Virus record (IMG/VR): IMGVR_UViG_3300037502_001945
Location: 1-24,605 of that record
Length of the DNA: 24,605 bases
Origin: a virus
Direction: 5' to 3' (one strand)
Shown piece after piece: positions 6,754 to 13,100 of the stretch (position 1 is its first letter; the number at the start of each line of letters is the position of its first letter). The position numbers and the translations under genes were made by a program. Below the pieces are notes generated by a model that saw nothing but the letters and a program-made list of their open reading frames with translations, made no database searches and was not told the DNA's origin.

Positions 6754-7938
6754 ATGTTTGAAGAAAAAATGACGGAGATTCGCTCTTTAATCTCTGAAAA
6801 AGAGGAGAAAGTCGAATCATTAGCAACAGAGATTCGTGGGTTGCTACAAGAAGAAAAATTGGAAGATGCAAAAACTAAAAAATCAGAACGTGAAGCGTTG
6901 AAAGCAGAAGTTGTTGAATTACGTGAAAATCTTGCGCTTTACGAAGAGCAGAAAGAAGGGAATCAAGTGAAAGAAAACAAACGTACAAAAGATACTCCAA
7001 AGCAAAAAGAATACCGTGAATCATTAAATGATTATATCCGTTCTAAAGGTGAAGAACGTGATGGTGTCCGCTTTAAAGATGGCGAAGCAGTGTTACCTTT
7101 CGATTTATTACAAACTCGTGCAGCAGCAGACGATGGTATTTTATCAATTGATGTCGATGCAACTATTCCAGAATCAATCACTTACAATCCACAATTGGAA
7201 ATCAAAACTATTACTGACTTAAAACGTTTCACGAATGTGTTTAACGCAACAACTGCAAGTGGTAAATATCCAATCTTGAAAAAAGCGACTGCTCGATTAA
7301 ACACTGTAGCTGAATTAGAAGCAAATCCAGCGTTAGCGAAACCAGATTTTGCCGAAGTAGATTGGGCAGTACAAACTTACCGTGGCGCAATTCCAATCTC
7401 TAACGAATCTATCCAAGATTCAGCAGTTGACTTAGTTGGTATCGTTGCTCGTCATGCGAATGAACAGAAAGTAAATACGACTAACTTCGCTATTGCGAAT
7501 GTATTAACTTCATTCACTGCGGCTGCAATGGAAACGTTGGATGATTTGAAGAAAATTATCAACGTTGATTTAGATCCAGCATATAACAAAGCAATCGTTG
7601 CGACTCAATCATTCTACAATGTTTTAGATACATTGAAAGACGGAAACGGTCGTTACTTACTGCAAGATTCTATCATTTCTCCAAGCGGTAAAACTTTACT
7701 TGGTATGCCAGTATTCGTAGTTGAAGATGAACGCTTTGGTGCTGCTGGAAATACAACTGCTTTCATCGGTGACTTAGCTCGTGCAGTATTATTTGCTGAC
7801 CGTGTAGATGTAACTGTCCGTTGGGTAGACCATAACGTTTACGGTCAATACCTACAAGTTGCGACTCGTTTTGACACGAAGAAAGCTGACGAAAATGCTG
7901 GTTACTTTGTGACTTACACTGCACCAGTTACACCTTAA
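6754..7938 (+). CDS. Major capsid protein, HK97 fold, with N-terminal scaffold
   Basis: This 394-aa protein builds the capsid shell. Residues 1-75 are a charged coiled coil (EKMTEIRSLISEKEEKVESL and following), equivalent to the delta/scaffold domain removed by the prohead protease. Removal probably occurs near residues 115-122 (LLQTRAAADDG); the exact site is inferred. The remaining body shows the HK97-type ETLDDLKKIIN and GKTLLGMPVFVVEDERFG patterns near its C-terminal half. The start has AAGGAGG 8 nt upstream. Codon use is more uniform than in the neighbours, as usual for highly expressed capsid genes. Confidence 0.95.
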   Translation: MFEEKMTEIRSLISEKEEKVESLATEIRGLLQEEKLEDAKTKKSEREALKAEVVELRENLALYEEQKEGNQVKENKRTKDTPKQKEYRESLNDYIRSKGEERDGVRFKDGEAVLPFDLLQTRAAADDGILSIDVDATIPESITYNPQLEIKTITDLKRFTNVFNATTASGKYPILKKATARLNTVAELEANPALAKPDFAEVDWAVQTYRGAIPISNESIQDSAVDLVGIVARHANEQKVNTTNFAIANVLTSFTAAAMETLDDLKKIINVDLDPAYNKAIVATQSFYNVLDTLKDGNGRYLLQDSIISPSGKTLLGMPVFVVEDERFGAAGNTTAFIGDLARAVLFADRVDVTVRWVDHNVYGQYLQVATRFDTKKADENAGYFVTYTAPVTP

Positions 7939-7957
7939 TTACAAGGAGTGTTGATCA

Positions 7958-8194
7958 ATGAAAATTAAAATTAAAAAGCCTGTTTTGTTAGACATCGAAG
8001 GGGTTCAAAGAACATTTTATCCGTCTGACAAAATTATCGAAATTGATAATAAATTGGCAAAAGAACGTGACTACGAAGAACGATATGGTAAATATAGTGA
8101 CTACATTGAAATCATCGAAGGCGCGGACGAAGAAACCACAGACGAAGTAAAACCCACTCGTAAACGTACTGCGAAAAAGGCGGATAAGGAGTGA
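7958..8194 (+). CDS. Hypothetical head-region protein, 78 aa
   Basis: This small protein has an N-terminal probably beta-rich stretch (IKIKKPVLLDIEGVQRTFYPSDKIIEID), an acidic middle and a very basic tail (TRKRTAKKADKE). The ATG at 7958 follows an AAGGAG site. It sits between the capsid gene and the first connector, where many phages encode head decoration, completion or unassigned small proteins. I cannot place it in a family; a virion-associated role is inferred from position only. Confidence 0.75.
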   Translation: MKIKIKKPVLLDIEGVQRTFYPSDKIIEIDNKLAKERDYEERYGKYSDYIEIIEGADEETTDEVKPTRKRTAKKADKE

Positions 8195-8199
8195 TTTAA

Positions 8200-8535
8200 T
8201 TGAATTACTCTGAATTAATCGACGAAGAAGATTTCAAAGCAATCAAAAATTATCTAAAAGTTGATATTGACTATGAGGATAGTTTAATCAAATCATTCCT
8301 AGATGCTATCGCATTGCAATTAGTCGATGCGATAGACATTACGAAAAAACCAAGTGATTACATCAACGAACCACGATTCCACTTGGCGGTTAAGAAAGTT
8401 TGTAAAGAAGAATACGAGCATCGTGGTTTGAGTGCTGATTCGATGCGCCACGCACTCGTGAATGGAGTGGAGAACATTATTCACCAATTACGAGCGAAAG
8501 GCAGTGAGAACGATGATAACACGCAAGATGAATGA
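8200..8535 (+). CDS. Head-tail connector, gp6-like
   Basis: The 111-aa product begins with a TTG codon at 8200, chosen because AAGGAG lies 8 nt upstream and no ATG fits. It is largely helical and has the adaptor pattern of gp6-like head-tail connectors: an N-terminal DEEDFKAIKNYLKVD segment, then IDYEDSLIKSFLDAIALQLVDAID, and a C-terminal helix reaching RHALVNGVENIIHQLR. Such proteins bind under the portal as the first connector ring. The order of the next three genes fits this assignment. Confidence 0.82.
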   Translation: MNYSELIDEEDFKAIKNYLKVDIDYEDSLIKSFLDAIALQLVDAIDITKKPSDYINEPRFHLAVKKVCKEEYEHRGLSADSMRHALVNGVENIIHQLRAKGSENDDNTQDE

Positions 8536-8848
8536 ACGTATTGAGTTTTACACTGTCGAGGACGTGAAAGACGAGAATGGCGACTCTACACAAGTAGAAA
8601 CAACTCTATTTTTATGTTGGGCAGAAGTTGCGAAAGCGACTACGAAAGAGTTTCGGGACAGAACGATTAATCACATCGAAGGGCTTGAGAAACGAAAAGA
8701 ACGACGTGTGTTTTACATTCGTTTTCGTACGGATATTGATACATCGTACTTTGTTAAATGGCGAGATAAGAGGTATCAAATTAATGAAATTGAAGAAGAT
8801 TGGCAATCGAAAGATATGCTAATGGTGTCGGTGGAGGTGGTCGAGTGA
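8513..8848 (+). CDS. Head closure protein (head-tail joining)
   Basis: This 111-aa protein is of the SPP1 gp16/Phage_H_T_join type that closes the head and receives the tail. Recognisable parts are MNERIEFYTVEDVKDENGD at the N-terminus, an LCWAEVAKAT strand, and the C-terminal YQINEIEEDWQSKDMLMV segment. ATG 8513 overlaps the upstream gene by 23 nt. ATG 8528 is an in-frame alternative start, and neither has a strong ribosome site. The 3' end overlaps the next GTG start by 4 nt. Confidence 0.85.
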   Translation: MITRKMNERIEFYTVEDVKDENGDSTQVETTLFLCWAEVAKATTKEFRDRTINHIEGLEKRKERRVFYIRFRTDIDTSYFVKWRDKRYQINEIEEDWQSKDMLMVSVEVVE

Positions 8849-9210
8849 CAACTGGATTGGAAGAGTTACTTGGAAATATCCATAAGTTGCAAGTCAATAA
8901 TCGCCGTGTTGCTCGTCAAGCAGTAGAGGAAGGTGCAAATTTATTTGCGGATAATCTACGCAATAACACACCTGTTGATGATGGAGAAATGCAAGAGGAT
9001 GTTAGTGTAACTGGTTTTAGAGGCGGCGGACAAGGTCAGATTGAAAAAGACGTTGGTTACGGAAAAACAGCTGGTTGGCGTGTAAAGTACCCAGATGATG
9101 GAACGATACACCAAGGACCGCAAAATTTTAAAGAACATACGATTAGTCAGTCGAGACCTCAAATCCAAGAGAAATTTGCACAAAAAATTAAGGAGGGATT
9201 GAAACTATGA
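8845..9210 (+). CDS. HK97 gp10-like head-tail protein
   Basis: This protein of 121 aa starts at GTG 8845, favoured because GGAGG lies exactly 7 nt upstream and GTGA overlaps the preceding stop. Family patterns are the N-terminal GLEELLGNIHKL helix, RNNTPVDDGEMQEDV, and a C-terminal GPQNFKEHTISQSRPQIQEKFAQKIKEGL region. This matches the HK97 gp10 family that acts at the head-tail interface or in tail assembly. It is coupled by ATGA to the tail terminator gene downstream. Confidence 0.85.
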   Translation: MTTGLEELLGNIHKLQVNNRRVARQAVEEGANLFADNLRNNTPVDDGEMQEDVSVTGFRGGGQGQIEKDVGYGKTAGWRVKYPDDGTIHQGPQNFKEHTISQSRPQIQEKFAQKIKEGLKL

Positions 9211-9635
9211 ATGTTGAAACACGTGTTTATAGATTGCTCAATACCGACTTAAGACTTGTACAGATTTTAAATGAGATACGAGGTGGAGCATTACCGAACC
9301 AAGAAAACGGTATTTGGAAACACGATATCCCTAGCAATTTTAGGAAAAAGGAATATGCACCATTTATTCGTTTGAATCCTGTATTTGAAGCGGATTTTGG
9401 TTACACTGACGATGAATCTATGTCAGAGGAACAACGGGTCCAGATTAGTTTTTGGACGCAAAGTGATACACATTCGTACCGAATTAAAGAACGGATTGAC
9501 GAACTATTAAAAGAAAATAATTTTACTCGCTACACAGCGAATGAAAACCCGAGATACAAAGATACCGATATTGACTTGCTGATAAATCACAGGAAGTATC
9601 GGTTTTTTGATTGGCAAACTAAGGAGGAATTTTAA
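9207..9635 (+). CDS. Tail terminator/completion protein
   Basis: This 142-aa protein lies between the gp10-like gene and the tail tube gene, the normal place for the tail terminator that caps the tube. It shows an N-terminal helix (VETRVYRLLNTDLRLVQIL), central strands including RVQISFWTQSDTHSYRIKERIDELL, and a beta-rich C-terminus (KYRFFDWQ). That mixed alpha/beta order is usual for gpU/gp17-like terminators. The start has AAGGAGGG and overlaps the preceding stop. The assignment rests on position plus this pattern. Confidence 0.8.
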   Translation: MNVETRVYRLLNTDLRLVQILNEIRGGALPNQENGIWKHDIPSNFRKKEYAPFIRLNPVFEADFGYTDDESMSEEQRVQISFWTQSDTHSYRIKERIDELLKENNFTRYTANENPRYKDTDIDLLINHRKYRFFDWQTKEEF

Positions 9636-10198
9636 TGACAACAAGAACAGTAAAAATTGGTTTGGATAAATGGGAAGCAGTGCAACTTGATGAAGATGAC
9701 CAAGTGGTTGGAACTCCAACCTTAATTCCAGGTTTAACTTCTGCGCAATTAACATTGACGGTTAACAGTGGGAACTTTCAAGCGGATGATGGTTTGTGGG
9801 CAGTATTAGACGGCGGTATTTCGGCACTATCATTGACAATTGGTAATGCAGATTTAAAAACCGAAGCAAAACAAGTATTACACGATGTAGAAGTAGAAGA
9901 TGGTATGGAAATTTATAAAGCGAACATGAAATTCCCTTATGTTGCGACTATTTTCCGCAGTCGGTTGAACACTGGCAAATATGTGTGGTTTGGGCTTGCA
10001 AAAGGTAAGTTTTTACCAGGTGGAGTAGATTTACAAACTCGTGGGGAAACACCGACTGGTCAACCTGACACAGTTACAGGAAACTTTGAACCTCGTGCAG
10101 ATGAAGTGACTCATATTATTACACGTGAAGATCATGCTGATTTTGACTTACAAAAATTCAGAGCGAAAATTTTCCAAGGTGTAGCGCCTACGCCTTAA
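9635..10198 (+). CDS. Major tail protein, phi13 type
   Basis: The tail tube protein, 187 aa, starts at ATG 9635 within a TAATG overlap after an AAGGAGG site. The sequence is beta-rich, with a KIGLDKWEAVQLDEDDQVVGTP opening and GLTSAQLTLTVNSGNFQADDG, characteristic of phi13-type major tail proteins. DGMEIYKANMKFPYVATIFRS lies in the middle. It lies immediately before a strong terminator and the tail chaperone genes. No C-terminal Ig-like extension is present. Confidence 0.9.
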   Translation: MTTRTVKIGLDKWEAVQLDEDDQVVGTPTLIPGLTSAQLTLTVNSGNFQADDGLWAVLDGGISALSLTIGNADLKTEAKQVLHDVEVEDGMEIYKANMKFPYVATIFRSRLNTGKYVWFGLAKGKFLPGGVDLQTRGETPTGQPDTVTGNFEPRADEVTHIITREDHADFDLQKFRAKIFQGVAPTP

Positions 10199-10202
10199 CA
10201 CT

Positions 10203-10232
10203 AAGAGAGCCTAGCGCTCTCTTTTTATTTTT
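10203..10232 (+). terminator. Intrinsic terminator after the tail tube gene
   Basis: AAGAGAGC (10203-10210) pairs perfectly with GCTCTCTT (10216-10223) around a 5-nt loop, with a T-rich tract to 10232. It separates the abundant tube gene from the chaperones and would lower downstream expression. Full expression of tape measure and tip genes needs partial read-through or antitermination. Confidence 0.8.
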
Positions 10233-10250
10233 GTATTAGGAGGAAAAACG

Positions 10251-10571
10251 ATGGAACTAAGTTTTAAAGTCGATAACAAAATGCAGACATTTAAGAAAGA
10301 TGCCATTTATTTTAAGGACAATATTCGTGCCGTGCAACATACGATAGTACAAGACAAGTTTTATAAGTCTGACGATCCGACACCCGAAATGTATGAGGAT
10401 ATGCAACATAAATTTTGTGAAATGATTGCTGACTTGTTTAATAACGAATTTTCGGCAGAACAATTTAAAGCTGGGATGACATTAAAAAACATGAAAACCG
10501 CAGAAGAGATTTTCACGTTGGCATTAGGCGGGAAATTGGATAAAGAGGAAAAAGAATCCGAAAAAAAGTAG
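10251..10571 (+). CDS. Tail assembly chaperone, short form (gpG-like)
   Basis: This 106-aa protein follows an AGGAGG site and occupies the position of lambda gpG. It is predicted to be alpha-helical in its second half (MYEDMQHKFCEMIADLFNNEFS and AEEIFTLALGGKLDKEEKE) and ends in a charged, lysine-rich tail. Chaperones of this type coat the tape measure protein during tail assembly. Its last codons are the A AAA AAG heptamer used for the frameshift into the longer form. The call rests mainly on position and the frameshift. Confidence 0.85.
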   Translation: MELSFKVDNKMQTFKKDAIYFKDNIRAVQHTIVQDKFYKSDDPTPEMYEDMQHKFCEMIADLFNNEFSAEQFKAGMTLKNMKTAEEIFTLALGGKLDKEEKESEKK

Positions 10572-10762
10572 AACCTCAAACACCGAGTGAGGTTTACCAA
10601 TCGCTTAAAAAAATCGTGAAGAGTTTTTCGGAAAACGGCTACAAAGTCAATGATATTTTCAGCATGAAACTATCAGATATCGTGTTGCTGACCGAGATGT
10701 TAGAGACCGATTTGGAAACAGAATCGGAACTAACAGAGGATTTTTTAGACTTACTGATGTAG
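10251..10762 (+). CDS. Tail assembly chaperone, frameshifted long form (gpGT-like)
   Basis: A classic -1 slippery heptamer A AAA AAG lies at 10562-10568, directly before the zero-frame TAG (10569-10571). Slipping back one base continues translation for 64 residues (VEPQTPSEVYQSLKKIV onward) to the TAG at 10760-10762, giving 170 aa. The -1 frame has no start codon with a ribosome site of its own near its beginning. Lambda-like phages make the GT fusion in small amounts, and it links the chaperone to the tail tube. The mechanism here is inferred from the motif and the open -1 frame. Confidence 0.88.
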
Positions 10763-10778
10763 GAAAGGTGGAATATAT

Positions 10779-11816
10779 GTGGCATCAAATTTAGGTAATT
10801 TAGCAGCAACAGTCAGTTTGAATATTGACCCTTTTCAACAATCAGCAAGGGTATTAGAAACTCAAACAAGGTCAATTAATCGTGCGTTACAAGCAAGCGA
10901 AACGGCTTGGAAAAACAATTCCAAGAATATCAATGCACAAAAAACGCAATATGATTTAACTGGAAAAGCAATTCAAGTCCACACTGCACAGTTGGAAAAA
11001 CAACGCCAAAAATACAATGGTTTAAAAGCTGAAATTGGCGATGTGAATGACGCGACTGTTCAGCAGAAAACGGATTTATTAGCTGCGGAAGCTGCAATTA
11101 ATAAGACCGCCACAGAACTTGAACGATTAACTGGTAAATACAACGAACTAGGAAAACAAATCGCAATCAACGAATCTAATTGGACGAAGAGCGGAAAAGC
11201 CTTAGAAGAATTTGGTGAAAAAACATCAAAAGTCGGTCAAGGATTTAATGACTTTGGTACGAAGTGGACGTTGGGTGTCACTGCACCTATTGTTGCTGGT
11301 GTAACGGCAGTTACTACCGCAGCGATATCATGGGAAAGTAGCTTTGCTGGTGTGTTGAAAACCAACGATGAAGTCATTGATAAAAACGGAAATGTCGTTT
11401 ACAGCTACAAACAATTAGAAGATGGGTTAAGAAATTTAACTAAAGAATTACCATCGACCCATGCTGAAATTGCAGCAGTAGCAGAAGTGGCAGGACAATT
11501 GGGTATAAAATCACAAGATGTTGTTAGCTTCACTAAAACAATGATTGATTTGGGCGAATCTACAAACTTATCAGCGGAAGAAGCTGCGACATCGATTGCC
11601 AAAATTGCGAATATTACTGGTATGACTTCGGATGAGTATGAACGATTCGGTTCGTCAGTGGTAGCTTTAGGGAATAATTTCGGAACAACGGAATCGCAAA
11701 TTGTAGCATTGTCTAACAGGTTGGCGGCTGCGGGAACGTTGGCAGGATTGTCGGAAACTGAAATCTTAGGTTTAGCGACTGCCATGTCAAGTGTGGGTAT
11801 CGAAGCCGAAGCGGGT
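10779..11816 (+). CDS. Tape measure protein, exon 1 (residues 1-346)
   Basis: The tape measure protein sets tail length and helps DNA entry. Translation starts at GTG 10779 after AGGAAAGGTGG; the ATG at 10777 is in another frame and stops after five codons. Exon 1 encodes an N-terminal coiled coil (about residues 20-135), a hydrophobic helix near residue 170 (LGVTAPIVAGVTAVTTAAI), and the start of the conserved tail-minor-protein core ending MSSVGIEAEAG. The exon stops at U11816, the 5' splice site. Without splicing the frame hits TAG at 11838, giving an inactive fragment of 353 aa. Confidence 0.93.
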
Positions 11817-11889
11817 AAACTATTCTGCCCGGCGGCTTAGAAATAAGTCGTAAAAATTGAGTGAATTCAGGGAAAACCTAAGGTATTTA

Positions 11890-11898
11890 TGGTATAAT
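11890..11898 (+). promoter_or_regulatory. Candidate extended -10 promoter inside the intron
   Basis: TGGTATAAT is an exact TGn-TATAAT extended -10, about 90 bp before the endonuclease start. No convincing -35 is visible, which extended -10 promoters can tolerate. It could express the homing endonuclease independently of the late operon. Part of it lies next to the 5' strand of P5, so it may also be structural. Confidence 0.4.
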
Positions 11899-11987
11899 CA
11901 ATATGTGGCTAGGGTAGCTCCCGAAAAGCAAGTTCCCGCTTGCTTGCCACAACTTATAAAGGGAAATTACTTTGGGAGGTAATTAAT

Positions 11988-12899
11988 ATGGGAGTTACTA
12001 AAACTCATGAACAATTTTTAGAAGAAGTGAAAAACCTTGTCGGAAATGAATATACTGTTCTTAGTAGATATGTGAAAGGTCACAGTAAAATTCGTATGAG
12101 GCACAATAAATGCAGTTACGAATATGAAGTGACGCCAAGTTCTTTTTTATATAGTGCGAGATGTCCTAAATGCGCTGGAAATATCAAAAGAACGGATAAA
12201 TCTTTCAGACGAGAAATTCATGAATTAGTTGGAGATGAATATTTAGTAAAGTCGGAGTATATTTCTAATCATAAAAAAGTCACTATGTTGCATACTAAAT
12301 GCAATTGCAAATATGATGTAACGCCAGCTCATTTTATAACAACTGGTAGAAGATGTCCATTTTGCAACGGTGGCGTAAAAGTAAAAGATTACGATTTTTC
12401 ATTTGATGTGGAAGAGATGACAGACGGAGAATACTCAGTATTAAGTGATTATTCAAATAGCAAAACCCACGTCTTGATGAAACATAATAATTGTGAAAAC
12501 GTTTGGGAGATAAGACCTGATAATTTTAAATCTGGGAAACGTTGTCCGTATTGTAATCAAAGCCACGGAGAATTAGAAATAGCACGTATTTTGAGTGAAA
12601 ACAAAATTGACTTTATCCCACAATTTAAATTTGAGGAATGCAAGAAAAAACGTTCGTTGCCATTCGATTTTGCTATAATAAAAAACGAAAAAGTGAATTG
12701 TGTCATTGAATATAATGGCGAACAGCATTATCGCCCGGTCAAACATTTTGGTGGCGAGTCGGGGTATAAAAGCAGAATCGAAAACGATAGAATAAAAAAG
12801 ACGTTTTGTGATGAAAATAAAATTCCTCTATTAATTATTGATTATAATGAAAACATTGAAGAGAAAATAAATACTATGGCAATCCTGAGCCAAGCCTAG
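11988..12899 (+). CDS. Intron-encoded homing endonuclease, EDxHD type with zinc repeats
   Basis: The 303-aa protein would cut intronless tape measure alleles to spread the intron. ATG 11988 is chosen because GGGAGG lies 8 nt upstream; the open frame extends 16 codons further without a site. Three similar DNA-binding repeats (about residues 8-64, 73-128 and 137-190) each carry an EY-x-V segment, a histidine-cysteine group, and a CPxC pair (C59/C62, C123/C126, C186/C189), resembling DUF723-type zinc modules. The C-terminal nuclease has SHGE (E195), LPFDF (D227), EYNGEQHY (H247) and END (D267). This is the Vsr-like EDxHD layout seen in I-Bth0305I. The last codons and stop overlap intron P4 and P6. 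Confidence 0.88.
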   Translation: MGVTKTHEQFLEEVKNLVGNEYTVLSRYVKGHSKIRMRHNKCSYEYEVTPSSFLYSARCPKCAGNIKRTDKSFRREIHELVGDEYLVKSEYISNHKKVTMLHTKCNCKYDVTPAHFITTGRRCPFCNGGVKVKDYDFSFDVEEMTDGEYSVLSDYSNSKTHVLMKHNNCENVWEIRPDNFKSGKRCPYCNQSHGELEIARILSENKIDFIPQFKFEECKKKRSLPFDFAIIKNEKVNCVIEYNGEQHYRPVKHFGGESGYKSRIENDRIKKTFCDENKIPLLIIDYNENIEEKINTMAILSQA

Positions 12900-13100
12900 A
12901 CGGAAACGCTAGGAAGGTGCAACGACTAGATAAAGTAACCTAAACAAAAGCAATCATTAAGTTGGTTGTTTTTTTTGTATGGAGAAATATCCACGAGCGC
13001 TCAACATCTAAACAAGTAATGTTGTAGACGAAGATATAGTCTGAACTTATGGGAAACCATAAGAAGTAGAGGATAAAGAGCCTTTACGATAACATAATTG

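Larger units (their letters stand above)
11817..13100 (+). ncRNA. Group I intron interrupting the tape measure gene
   Basis: A complete fold can be assigned. P1: exon GCGGGU pairs with GCCCG (11827-11831), with the G-U at the splice site. P10: UUCU (11823-11826) pairs with exon 2 GGAA. P3: UUGAGUG (11857-11863) with CGCUCAA (12998-13004). P4: UCAGG (11867-11871) with CCUGA (12884-12888). P5: GGUAU (11882-11886) with AUACU (12871-12875). P6: CCUAG/CUAGG (12895-12913). P7: GACUA (12924-12928) with UAGUC (13037-13041). P8: CAACAU/AUGUUG (13002-13024). P9: CUUAUGG-GAAA-CCAUAAG (13046-13063). The terminal G is 13100. An extra hairpin between P7 and P3 (12946-12973) suggests subgroup IA. The length is a multiple of three, and removal restores the reading frame. 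Confidence 0.96.

Noticed and set aside
11405-11785. Minus-strand 126-codon frame within tape measure exon 1
   Set aside because: Antisense shadow of a conserved coding exon with no ribosome site or promoter.
11838-11840. Tape measure gene as a true pseudogene broken by TAG
   Set aside because: The stop lies in the intron, 22 nt after the 5' splice site; all group I core helices are present and splicing restores the frame.
13098-13100. TTG at 13098 as the start of an independent gene for the downstream part of the tape measure
   Set aside because: It has no ribosome site, its bases are the last three of the intron, and exact splicing gives a continuous conserved protein.
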